64,000 bases of DNA from Gammaproteobacteria bacterium. GTDB lineage: Bacteria; Pseudomonadota; Gammaproteobacteria; Xanthomonadales; Xanthomonadaceae. The DNA is taken from assembly GCA_025352045.1 (NCBI GenBank), contig JANXUD010000077.1:1-64000 (forward strand). Reading direction: 5' to 3'. The first letter of the stretch is position 1. The number at the start of each line of letters is the position of its first letter. Of the stretch, positions 28,536 to 36,494 are shown piece after piece. A program made the translations under genes and the position numbers. The notes below the pieces were generated by a model. The model saw nothing but the letters and a program-made list of their open reading frames with translations. It searched no databases and had not been told where the DNA came from.

Positions 28536-28826
28536 CTAGCGTTTGCGCCGGGGCTTCGCCTTGGGCCGGCGCGGATGCGCCTTCTGCTGCGCGGCGGGCG
28601 GCTTGGCCGCCGCCGCCGGTTTCGCGGGCTGGCCACTTCGCCGGAACAGCCGGACGACCCGCGTGACCCCCGCCAGCACCGCCGCGCGCAGGTTGCCGGC
28701 AACGCCGACCGGGCGGCCCGCGGCCGCGGCCTCGCGCTGCCGACGTTCATACAGCTCGATGCGGTGCAGGTGGCGCTCCCGTTCTTCACGCGGGTCAGGC
28801 TTGGACTTCTCGTGCTGCTTGGACAT
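28536..28826 (-). CDS. Small basic protein, unknown
   Basis: 96 aa, ATG 28826 with GAGG about 8 nt upstream. The N-terminus is charged (MSKQHEKSKPDPREERERHL), followed by HRIELYERRQREAAAAGRPV. A moderately hydrophobic segment around residues 45-65 (AGNLRAAVLAGVTRVVRLF) precedes a strongly basic, Ala/Pro/Lys/Arg-rich tail. The composition suggests nucleic-acid or membrane-surface binding, but I recognise no family. Convergent with the SPFH gene across the REP-like hairpin and divergent from the membrane-protein gene. Confidence 0.6.
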   Translation of the reverse strand: MSKQHEKSKPDPREERERHLHRIELYERRQREAAAAGRPVGVAGNLRAAVLAGVTRVVRLFRRSGQPAKPAAAAKPPAAQQKAHPRRPKAKPRRKR

Positions 28827-28969
28827 GGCCAACCTCGGTGGTTTCGTCGCCAGTGCGTCCGGCTCGACAGGGGATCCAGTCTAGGCCGAAGCCGGCCCGG
28901 TGTTGCGTCTGGCTGGCACGCGCCCCGGATCGGGTCCATGCTCCGCGACAATGCGACAAGGAGTTTGCC

Positions 28970-29749
28970 GTGGCCACTGCCGCACCCGCGCGAGCCGCGC
29001 CGCATGTCGAGGATGCCGGGTTCCATGCCGGAATGGCCGCCGCCTGTGTCCTGGTCGCCTTCGGTGGCTTCGCGCCCACCTACTGGTTGCAACTGCCAGC
29101 CGGCACGTTCGTCGGTCCACCGCTGTTGCACTTGCACGGCCTGGTGTTCTCGGCCTGGCCGGTGTTCCTGCTCAGCCAGGCCTGGCTGGCCCGCCAGGGC
29201 CGGTTGCGCCAGCACCGCGCCTGGGGGCTGGCGGGCATCGCCCTGGCCAGCGCGATGGTGGCACTGGGCATTGCAACAGCCATCGGCTCCCTGCGGCACG
29301 GCCTGGCCAGCGGTTATGGTGATGCCCAGCGCGCCTTCTTCATCGTGCCGATTTCCGCCCTGGCCCTGTTCGCCGTGTGGGTCGTCGCTGCCATCGTGCG
29401 CCGCGCCGACCGCGGCTGGCACCAGCGGCTGATGCTGCTCGCAACGATCTCCGTATTGCAGGCGGCGGTCGCGCGCGTGTTCATTGCCCTGCTGTCCGGC
29501 AGCGGCCCCGGACTCCGCCCCGGCCTGGCGCCGCCGCCGCCCTTGGTAGTGTCGATGGCTCCGGGCCTGTTGCTCGAGCTGTTCATCGTCGCCGGCGTCA
29601 TCCACGACTGGCGACGCCACGGGCGGCCGCACCCGGCCTGGATCGTCGGCGCCATCGTGATGACGGCGGTCGTCCTGTTGCGGGTGCCGCTGGCGACGAC
29701 GCCTGCCTGGCTTGGCTTCGCGGGCTTCATGGCCGGCTTTGCCGGCTGA
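28970..29749 (+). CDS. Polytopic membrane protein, unknown function
   Basis: 259 aa from GTG 28970, which has a strong AAGGAG site 6 nt upstream. About seven or eight hydrophobic spans alternate with short loops: AGMAAACVLVAFGGFAPTYW, LLHLHGLVFSAWPVFLLSQA, LAGIALASAMVALGIATAIG, AFFIVPISALALFAVWVVAA, LMLLATISVLQAAVARVFIA, LLLELFIVAGVIHDW and WIVGAIVMTAVVLLRVPLA. His residues lie at the edges of spans (LLHLHGL, RQHRAWG, GWHQRLM, VIHDWRRHGRPHPAW), as in some small haem- or metal-binding membrane proteins; this is an observation only. It is the last gene before the TolB-N/TPR array, separated from it by 102 nt. Confidence 0.75.
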   Translation: MATAAPARAAPHVEDAGFHAGMAAACVLVAFGGFAPTYWLQLPAGTFVGPPLLHLHGLVFSAWPVFLLSQAWLARQGRLRQHRAWGLAGIALASAMVALGIATAIGSLRHGLASGYGDAQRAFFIVPISALALFAVWVVAAIVRRADRGWHQRLMLLATISVLQAAVARVFIALLSGSGPGLRPGLAPPPPLVVSMAPGLLLELFIVAGVIHDWRRHGRPHPAWIVGAIVMTAVVLLRVPLATTPAWLGFAGFMAGFAG

Positions 29750-29792
29750 GGGGAGCGTCCATTGGGCCGGGAAGGCGCGGGCCTCGTCCACG

Positions 29793-29824
29793 CTGACAGG
29801 AAACCACCCGGTTCAAGCTATGCT
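29793..29824 (+). promoter_or_regulatory. Possible promoter of the TolB-N/TPR array
   Basis: CTGACA (793-798) and TATGCT (819-824) resemble -35 and -10 elements, but with a 20-nt spacer, longer than ideal. They lie 28 nt before the first start of the array, and no other intergenic region wide enough for a clear promoter exists until 48.2 kb. Confidence 0.25.
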
Positions 29825-29851
29825 GCGCGTTACGGACCGTGGGGTACGGAC

Positions 29852-31945
29852 GTGCCGCTGATTCAGGAATTGCGCCGACGCAATGTCATCCGCATGGCCG
29901 GGCTGTACCTGGTCGGTGCGTGGCTGCTCGTGCAAGTGGCGGGCTCGGTCCTGCCGATGTTCGGCGCGCCGGCATGGGTGCCGCGCACCATCGTGCTGCT
30001 GCTGGTGATCGCGTTCGTGCCGGCCCTGGTGTTCGCCTGGGTGTTCGAGCTGACGCCGGACGGGATCAAGCGCGACGCCGACGTCACGCCCGGAGAGTCC
30101 ATCGCCGCGCAGACCGCGCGGCGCATGGAGCACATGATCGTCGGGGTGCTGCTGCTGGCGGTCGGTTATTTCTGCGTGGACAAGTTCGTGCTGGCGCCCC
30201 GGCGCGAGGCCGCCGCGCTCGCCAGTGAGCGCAACGTCCGCGTTGGCGCGGCGGCGGCCGCGGTGGCCGCCAACGCCAAGTCCATCGCCGTGCTGCCGTT
30301 CGAGAACCTGAGCGAGGACAAGTCCAACGGCTACTTCGCCGACGGCATCCAGGACCAGATCCTCACCGGCCTGGCCAGGATCGGCGACCTGAAGGTGATC
30401 TCGCGCACCTCCACGCAGAAGTACGCCAGCCGGCCGGACAACCTGTCGAAGATCGCGCGCGAGCTGGGCGTCGCGCACATCCTCGAGGGCAGCGTGCAGC
30501 GCGCCGGCAACAAGGTGCGCATCAACGTGCAGCTCATCGACGCCGCCACCGACAACCACCTGTGGGCCGAGATCTACGACCGAACCCTCGACGACGTCTT
30601 CCAGGTCGAGTCCGAGGTGGCGGAGAAGATCGCCGGATCGCTCGCCGCGACGCTGACCACGGGCGAGCGGGCCGCACTGGCGCAGAAGCCGACCGCGATC
30701 CCGGCGGCCTACGACGCCTACCTGCAGGCGCGGGCCATGAACGCGCGCACCGTCAACACCCGCGAGGAGGCCGACGTGCTGATGGCGGCCTATCGCCGCG
30801 CAGTCGCGCTCGACCCCAACTTCGCGCTGGCCTGGGCCGAGTTGGCGCGCACCGCGTTCCGCAACGGTTGGGCCGGGCTCGACCCCTCGCCGGCGCTGCG
30901 CGCCGAGGGCGAGCGCGCGCTCGCCCGCGCGATCGCGCTGGCGCCGCAGGCGCCGCAGGTGGACGTCGCGCGCGGCGTGGAGCTGTACTACGTCAAGCGC
31001 GATTTCGCCGGCGCGCATGCGCTGATGCAGTCGGTGAAGCAGCGGCTGCCCAACGACTCCGATGCGTGGATGCTGTCCGGCCTGCTGGCCCGCAGGCTCG
31101 GGCTGTGGGACGCGTCGGTGGCGGACCTGGAGCACGCGCGCACGCTGGCGCCCAACGACGCCGACCTGGCCTACCACCTGGCGGTGACGCGCACGTCCAT
31201 GGGCGATTGCCCGCGTGCGGTGCGCGCGATCGACGCGAGCCTCGCGCTCGCGCCGGACAATTCAAACGCCTTCAGCATGAAGGTGCAGTGCGCGTGGTTC
31301 GTCGGCGACCTGCCCGGCGCGCGCCGCATCATCGCCGCGGCCGACCAGTCCGTGCCGACCAACCAGGGACTGCTTGGCACGCAGTTGCTGTACGAGCGCG
31401 ACGATGCCGGCGCGGCCGCGGCATACCGGCGCGCCATCGCGGCCGATCACACGACGCAGCTCGACATGACCTTCGACGGCTACGTGCCGGTGTCGCTGGA
31501 CTGGCGCCTGCAGCTGGCGCTGGCCGAGCGCGCGCTGGGCCATGCAGACGTGGCGCGTGCGCTGGACACCGCGGTCGAGTCCGAGGCGACGCGCGCGCTG
31601 GCGACGCGACCCGACAACCTCTACGTGGCCGCCGCCTGGTCCCTGGTGCGCGGCCTGGCGCGCGCGGGGCTCGGCCAGCGAGATGCCGCGGCCGCCGACG
31701 CCGACCACGCGCTCGCGTTGGTGCCGGAATCGGCTGATGCGCTGGAGGGGCCGGGCTGGGGCTATTTCGCCATGCGCATCCATGGGTTGAACGGCGACGC
31801 CGCGCGCGTCGTCCCGCTGGCGCGGCACCTCGTCGCGACCAACGCCAGCTTCGTCAGCACGGCCATCCTGCGCGTGGACCCGGCGTTCGACGCCGTGCGC
31901 AGCGACCCCGGCTTCGCGGCCGTCGCGGCGGGGAAGGGCCGCTGA
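29852..31945 (+). CDS. TolB-N/TPR membrane protein, head type A (array gene 1)
   Basis: 697 aa from GTG 29852 (MPLIQELRRRNVIRMAGLYL), the start that aligns with paralogues; a GGGGTACGGA stretch lies just upstream. TM1 about 15-35, TM2 about 45-65, then FELTPDGIKRDADV and TM3 about 95-112. The TolB-N/FlgO-like domain (about 143-265) reads SIAVLPFENLSEDKSNGYFA, GDLKVISRTSTQKYASRPDN and AHILEGSVQRAGNKVRINVQ. This is the most diverged body in the array: the usual RTSSFSFKGK is replaced and GIQDQILTGLAR replaces GISEEILNALA. It also has the longest TPR region (about 430 residues), including AVALDPNFALAWAELARTAF. The C-terminus (VDPAFDAVRSDPGFAAVAAG) lacks the Cys pair. Probable founder or first gene of the operon; the next ATG is 1 nt after its stop. 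Confidence 0.85.
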   Translation: MPLIQELRRRNVIRMAGLYLVGAWLLVQVAGSVLPMFGAPAWVPRTIVLLLVIAFVPALVFAWVFELTPDGIKRDADVTPGESIAAQTARRMEHMIVGVLLLAVGYFCVDKFVLAPRREAAALASERNVRVGAAAAAVAANAKSIAVLPFENLSEDKSNGYFADGIQDQILTGLARIGDLKVISRTSTQKYASRPDNLSKIARELGVAHILEGSVQRAGNKVRINVQLIDAATDNHLWAEIYDRTLDDVFQVESEVAEKIAGSLAATLTTGERAALAQKPTAIPAAYDAYLQARAMNARTVNTREEADVLMAAYRRAVALDPNFALAWAELARTAFRNGWAGLDPSPALRAEGERALARAIALAPQAPQVDVARGVELYYVKRDFAGAHALMQSVKQRLPNDSDAWMLSGLLARRLGLWDASVADLEHARTLAPNDADLAYHLAVTRTSMGDCPRAVRAIDASLALAPDNSNAFSMKVQCAWFVGDLPGARRIIAAADQSVPTNQGLLGTQLLYERDDAGAAAAYRRAIAADHTTQLDMTFDGYVPVSLDWRLQLALAERALGHADVARALDTAVESEATRALATRPDNLYVAAAWSLVRGLARAGLGQRDAAAADADHALALVPESADALEGPGWGYFAMRIHGLNGDAARVVPLARHLVATNASFVSTAILRVDPAFDAVRSDPGFAAVAAGKGR

Positions 31946-31946
31946 C

Positions 31947-33728
31947 ATGGGCCTCGTTGACGAGTTGAAGCGGCGCAAGGTGTTCAAGGTTGGTGCGGCC
32001 TACCTGCTCGTTGCCTGGCTGGCCGTTCAGGCGGCGTCGATTGCGCTACCGGCCTTCGCGGCGCCGCAATGGGCGCTGCGCGTGTTCATCCTGTTTGCGC
32101 TGCTCGGCTTCCCCTTGGCGCTGGTGCTGGCCTGGGCGGTGGAATCCACGCCCGGGGGCCTGCGCGCCGACGCAAGCAACGCCGGCACCAAGCGTGTTGT
32201 CGCCGCGGCCGTGGTGCTCGCGCTGCTTGCGCTGGGCTGGTACTTCCGCGGGCAACCCGCATTCCGCGACACCGGCCCGGTGGCCGCGCCAGCCGCGTCG
32301 GCGGCGCCGTCAGTCGCCGCCGGCCCGGCCGCCCCGCCGCCGCCGGCTGCCGCCGTGGACCCGCACTCGATCGCGGTGCTGCCCTTCGTGGACATGAGCC
32401 AGGCGAAAGACCAGGAATATTTCTCCGACGGCCTGTCGGAGGAATTGCTGAACCTGCTGGCGCAGCTGCCGCAGCTGCGGGTGATCGCGCGCACCTCGTC
32501 GTTTTCGTTCAAGGGCAAGGAAGTGGATGTCGGCACCATCGCCAGTGCGCTGCATGTCGCCAACGTGCTGGAAGGCAGCGTGCGCAAGTCCGGCAACACG
32601 CTGCGCATCACCGCGCAGCTGATCCGCGCCTCCGACAGCACGCACCTGTGGTCGCAGACCTACGACCGCGAGCTGACCGACGTGTTCAAGGTGCAGGACG
32701 ACATCGCCGGCGCCGTGGTGTCGGCGCTGAAGGTGCAGCTGCTGCCCGACCAGGCGATGACCAGCGCACGCCGCAGCAATGACGCCGAGGCCTACAACCA
32801 GTACCTGCTTGGCAAGGAGTTCCTCAAGCGCGACGACGAGGCTGGTTGGCGCCGTGCCATCGACGCCTTCCGCCAGGCGATCGCGCACGACGGTGGCTTT
32901 GCCGCCGCCTACGCAGGCCTGGCCAACGCCGAGGGCAACCTCGCCGACCGCCTGGGCGACCAGGCGCAAATGGCGCAGGCGATGACCGATGCGAGCAAGG
33001 CGATCGCGCTAGCCCCGGGCCTGGCCGACGGATATTCCACGCGCGGCATCTCGCGGCTGTCGTTCCTGAGAGACTGGGCCGGCGGGGGTGCGGACCTGCA
33101 CAGGGCTCTGGCACTCAGCCCTGGCGACGCGCAGGTGCAGGTGACCTACGCTCGGCTCATGATCGCGCTGGGTCGCACGGACGAAGCACTGGCGTCGACC
33201 CGCCGTTCGGTCGAGCTGGACCCGCTGGCGTCGGTGTCGTGGTCGCAACTCGGGCGCATCCTGAATTTCGTCGGCAAGTACCAGGAGGCGGAACAGGCGC
33301 TGGACCGCTCGCTAGGCCTCAGCCCGACTTGCGATACCTGCCTGTTCCATCGCGGCATGACCTGCTTGTTGCAGGGTCGCGCCGCGGACGCCATCACGTA
33401 TTTTCGCAGCGCCGGGGGCGGCTACGGTGGGGCCGGGATGGCGATGGCCGAGTACACGCTCGGACACGCACGCGAATCGCAGGAGGCGCTCGATGCGGAA
33501 ATCGCCGCGTACTCCCAGGGATCGGCGTACCAGATCGCCGAGGCGTACGCCTGGCGCGGCGAGTCCGACAACGCCTTCGCGTGGCTCGGCCGCGCCTATA
33601 CGCAGAACGACGGCGGGTTGAGCTTTATCAAGATGGACCCCCTGCTGGCCTCGATCACGCACGATCCGCGCTTCGCCGGCTTGCTGGCGAAGCTGGGATT
33701 ACCGCCGCAACGCGGAGCGGCGCCATGA
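31947..33728 (+). CDS. TolB-N/TPR membrane protein, head type B (array gene 2)
   Basis: 593 aa. Head B: MGLVDELKRRKVFKVGAAYL, TM1 about 15-36 and TM2 about 44-65 (RVFILFALLGFPLALVLAW). A short cytoplasmic loop follows, then TM3 about 83-101 ending GWYFRGQPAF, then a 40-residue Ala/Pro linker. The body (about 141-265) reads VDMSQAKDQEYFSDGLSEEL, VIARTSSFSFKGKEVDVGTI and RKSGNTLRITAQLIRASDST. This stretch is nearly the same in array gene 7 and in the kinase at 34.05 kb. TPR-type segments include AYAGLANAEGNLADRLGD. The tail is AYAWRGESDNAFAWLGRAY followed by KMDPLLASITHDPRFAGLLA, a C-terminal form shared with genes 4 and 7. The stop overlaps the start of the decayed DUF6090 copy (ATGA). Confidence 0.88.
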   Translation: MGLVDELKRRKVFKVGAAYLLVAWLAVQAASIALPAFAAPQWALRVFILFALLGFPLALVLAWAVESTPGGLRADASNAGTKRVVAAAVVLALLALGWYFRGQPAFRDTGPVAAPAASAAPSVAAGPAAPPPPAAAVDPHSIAVLPFVDMSQAKDQEYFSDGLSEELLNLLAQLPQLRVIARTSSFSFKGKEVDVGTIASALHVANVLEGSVRKSGNTLRITAQLIRASDSTHLWSQTYDRELTDVFKVQDDIAGAVVSALKVQLLPDQAMTSARRSNDAEAYNQYLLGKEFLKRDDEAGWRRAIDAFRQAIAHDGGFAAAYAGLANAEGNLADRLGDQAQMAQAMTDASKAIALAPGLADGYSTRGISRLSFLRDWAGGGADLHRALALSPGDAQVQVTYARLMIALGRTDEALASTRRSVELDPLASVSWSQLGRILNFVGKYQEAEQALDRSLGLSPTCDTCLFHRGMTCLLQGRAADAITYFRSAGGGYGGAGMAMAEYTLGHARESQEALDAEIAAYSQGSAYQIAEAYAWRGESDNAFAWLGRAYTQNDGGLSFIKMDPLLASITHDPRFAGLLAKLGLPPQRGAAP

Positions 33729-33977
33729 TCCTGCGCCGCGTCCCGAGACTCGCCGACCGCGCGCTCGGCGCGCTGGAGGGCGAGCGTCCGTTGTCGGACG
33801 AGCAGTTCCTGGTCCGTCTACCGTGCCAGCCAGTTCGAATTCATCGACCGGCACCGCGCCACGTTCGACGAGTTGACCTCGACCGGCCCGATCAGCTTGG
33901 TCGCGGAGCAGGAAATGCGCGAAACCGCCATCATGATCCACGCGACCTGCGCCGCATCGCCGGGCGCGAGGAGGTGA
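33725..33977 (+). pseudogene. Decayed DUF6090-like gene (internal deletion and frameshift)
   Basis: It starts with ATGATCCTGCGCCGC, identical to the first 15 nt of the intact DUF6090-like gene at 45.59 kb. After MILRR the membrane segment and about 80 residues are missing. Sequence similarity resumes at LSDEQF (intact copy: PLSDEQFVIAAYRATQYES) and a frameshift follows at about 33814-33817. In the second frame YRASQFEFIDRHRATFDEL then TSTGPISLVAEQEMRETAI parallels the intact YRATQYESQDRRRATFDELV and STGTIGLITDQKLRQTAI. The original frame runs to 33982 and the shifted frame stops at 33977. The remnant has no membrane anchor and is unlikely to be functional. It marks an old duplication of the [DUF6090 + paralogue] unit. 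Confidence 0.85.
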
Positions 33978-33978
33978 A

Positions 33979-34053
33979 ATGAATTCTTCCACATCGGCAC
34001 GGCCGCACGCCCCTGCCGGCGACTGCAGGCCAGCCGCGCGGGTGGGGCCGTGA
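33979..34053 (+). other. Bridging mini-frame (24 codons) leading into the kinase gene
   Basis: The ATG at 33979 overlaps the stop of the decayed gene's original frame (ATGA). The frame encodes MNSSTSARPHAPAGDCRPAA and a few more residues, then stops with TGATG that overlaps the kinase ATG at 34053. There is no recognisable protein. Position and overlaps at both ends suggest it may carry ribosomes across the degraded segment to the kinase start; equally it may be chance in GC-rich DNA. Confidence 0.35.
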
Positions 34054-36494
34054 TGCAGATCCCCGGTTACACGCTGCTGCGCCCGCTTGGGCGCGGCGGC
34101 ATGGCGACCGTCTATCTGGCGCGGCAGGAGTCGCTGGGCCGCGAGGTGGCGCTGAAGCTGCTCACGCCCACCGGCGATGCTGATGCCGCCGTCGCGGGCG
34201 AGCGCTTCCTGCGCGAGGCGCGCATTGCCGCCAACCTGCGCCACCCGCACATCGTGCCGATCCACGACTTCGGCGTGCACGAGGGCACCGCCTACCTGGC
34301 CATGGAATACGAGCCGGGCGGCACGATCGCCCCGCTGGCTGGCGAGAAGCTGGCGCCGCGCGATGCCTTGCGGGTCGTGCGCGACGTAGCCGGCGCGCTC
34401 GACTACGCGCACGGCCGGGGCATCGTGCACCGCGACATCAAGCCGGACAACATCCTGCGCCGCGACGACGGCGCCGCGGTGCTGTCGGACTTCGGCATTG
34501 CCCGGCTGATCCAGGGCGACTCCCTGCTGACCACCGAAGGCACCAGCGTCGGCACGCCGCAATACATGAGCCCCGAGCAACTGCGCGGCCAGAAGGTCGA
34601 CGGGCGCAGCGACCTGTACAGCCTCGGCATCGTCCTGTGGCAGTTGTTGACCGGCGAGCTGCCCTATACCGGCAACGACAGCTGGGCCATTGGCTCGCAA
34701 CACATCAACGCGCCGGTGCCGCGCCTGCCCGAGGGACTGGCCGGGCTGCAACCGCTGCTGGACGCGATGCTGGCCAAGAGTCCCGACGCGCGCGTGCAGG
34801 GCGGGGCGGAACTGGCGCAGCGCATCGACGCCCTGCTGGCCGGCACGCCGACCCCGCCGACGATCGGCGCCACGGTGGCGTTTGGCGCGCACGCGCTCGC
34901 GGCTGATGTCGCACCCGCGCCGGGCGCCGGCGCGGGTGCCGGCGCCAGCGGCAGGCGGCGGACCGATTCGCCATCCCGGATGCTCGCCACGGTCGTCGCA
35001 GCCTCCTTGGCCGTCGCCTTGCTGGGCTGGCTCGGCTGGCGCCAGTTCGGCACGGGCGCGCCGGGCCACGCGGCGGCCCCGGCGGCCCCGGCTGCCAACG
35101 CCAGCCCCGCGCCGGGGGCGGCCGCCGCAACCGACACCTCCATCGCTGTGCTGTCCTTCGTGGACATGAGCCAGGCCAAGGACCAGGAGTACTTCTCCGA
35201 TGGACTGTCCGAGGAACTGCTGAACCAGCTGGCGCAGGTGCCGCAGCTGCGGGTGATCGCGCGCACGTCGTCGTTTTCGTTCAAGGGCAAGGAAGTGGAC
35301 GTCGCTGACATCGCCCGGATCCTCAAGGTCGGGCACGTGCTCGAGGGGAGCGTGCGCAAGTCGGGCAACACCCTGCGCATCACCGCGCAGCTGATCCGCG
35401 CCTCGGACAGTTCGCATCTTTGGTCGAACACCTATGATCGCAACCTGACCGACGTGTTCAAGGTGCAGGACGAGATCTCGCGCGAGGTAGTGGCGGCGCT
35501 CAAGCTGCAATTGCTGTCGGGCAAGCAGCCCGACAACACCCAGCGCACGCATGACGCGGCGGCATACGAGCAGTACCTGAAGGGCGTGGATGTCGTGCGC
35601 GTCGGCGGGCGCGGTCCCGTGGAGGCCGCGGTGGCTGCCCAGCAGCGCGCGCTTGCGCTTGACCCCGGTTACGCGAATGCCTGGGCGCAGTTGTCGGTGC
35701 AGCAGGCCAGCATGGCCGACTTCGCCGAGGACGTGGCCGGTCGCGAGGCCGCCATTGCCACCGCCCTCGCTTCCGGCGACAAGGCGATCGCGCTGGCGCC
35801 GGACCTGCCGGATGGCTACGTGGCCCGCGGCAACACCCGCTACCGGATGCGCTGGGACTGGACGGGCGCGCAGGCCGACCTCGCCCGCGCATTGGCGATC
35901 GATCCGAACCGGTCGCCGGCATTGATCAACCACGCGGGGGTGCTGTTCACCATGGGGCAGCGCAAGCAGGGCCTGGAGGAACTGCGCAAGGCCGTCGCCT
36001 CGGACCCGCTGTCGGAAAATGCCTGGACTGCCCTGGGCCGCTACGCCGAGGCGGCGGGCGAGATCGAGGAGGCGAAGCAGGCCTACACACGCGCGCTGGA
36101 GATCGACCCGCAGCAGAACTGGGCCAACTTCCTGCTTGGCAACCGTCTGTTGATGGAAGGCAAGGTCGACGAGGCGGTCGCCCACTACAAGCACGCGCCG
36201 GAGCAGTTCCGGATGACGGGCATGGCCATGGCCGAGTTCACGCGCGGCAACGACGCCGCCTCGCGCCAGTTGCTGGCGGCGCTGGAGAAGGATTTCGCCG
36301 TCGGTTTCGCCTACCAGATCGCCCAGGTCTACGCCTGGCGCGGCGAGAAGGACCAGGCCTTCGCCTGGTTGGAGCGGGGCGTCCCGATCCATGATGCCGG
36401 CCTGGTCCGCCTGCCCTTCGACCCGGCGATGGATCCGCTGCGCAAGGACCCGCGCTTCGCCGCGCTGGTCACGAAGCTGGGCATCCCGAAGTGA
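34053..36494 (+). CDS. Ser/Thr protein kinase fused to TolB-N/TPR body (array gene 3)
   Basis: 813 aa from ATG 34053 (a GTG three bases earlier is also in frame). The Hanks kinase, residues 1-265, is complete: GRGGMATVYLARQE, Lys35, HRDIKPDNILRRDDG, SDFGIARL and GTSVGTPQYMSPEQLRGQKV. A linker and one TM (about 310-329, LATVVAASLAVALLGWLGW) lead to the body. The kinase half is close to that of the 9.5 kb gene. The body (VDMSQAKDQEYFSDGLSEEL, VIARTSSFSFKGKEVDVADI) is instead nearly identical to array genes 2 and 7, so the gene looks like a chimera. The tail is VYAWRGEKDQAFAWLERGV then DPAMDPLRKDPRFAALVTKL. The TGA overlaps the next GTG (GTGA). Likely a transmembrane receptor kinase; its substrates may include its array neighbours. 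Confidence 0.92.
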   Translation: MQIPGYTLLRPLGRGGMATVYLARQESLGREVALKLLTPTGDADAAVAGERFLREARIAANLRHPHIVPIHDFGVHEGTAYLAMEYEPGGTIAPLAGEKLAPRDALRVVRDVAGALDYAHGRGIVHRDIKPDNILRRDDGAAVLSDFGIARLIQGDSLLTTEGTSVGTPQYMSPEQLRGQKVDGRSDLYSLGIVLWQLLTGELPYTGNDSWAIGSQHINAPVPRLPEGLAGLQPLLDAMLAKSPDARVQGGAELAQRIDALLAGTPTPPTIGATVAFGAHALAADVAPAPGAGAGAGASGRRRTDSPSRMLATVVAASLAVALLGWLGWRQFGTGAPGHAAAPAAPAANASPAPGAAAATDTSIAVLSFVDMSQAKDQEYFSDGLSEELLNQLAQVPQLRVIARTSSFSFKGKEVDVADIARILKVGHVLEGSVRKSGNTLRITAQLIRASDSSHLWSNTYDRNLTDVFKVQDEISREVVAALKLQLLSGKQPDNTQRTHDAAAYEQYLKGVDVVRVGGRGPVEAAVAAQQRALALDPGYANAWAQLSVQQASMADFAEDVAGREAAIATALASGDKAIALAPDLPDGYVARGNTRYRMRWDWTGAQADLARALAIDPNRSPALINHAGVLFTMGQRKQGLEELRKAVASDPLSENAWTALGRYAEAAGEIEEAKQAYTRALEIDPQQNWANFLLGNRLLMEGKVDEAVAHYKHAPEQFRMTGMAMAEFTRGNDAASRQLLAALEKDFAVGFAYQIAQVYAWRGEKDQAFAWLERGVPIHDAGLVRLPFDPAMDPLRKDPRFAALVTKLGIPK

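Noticed and set aside
33725-33982. An 85-residue protein gene before the array kinase
   Set aside because: Comparison with the intact DUF6090-like gene shows an internal deletion and frameshift; after LSDEQF the reading frame encodes unrelated Arg/Pro-rich sequence.
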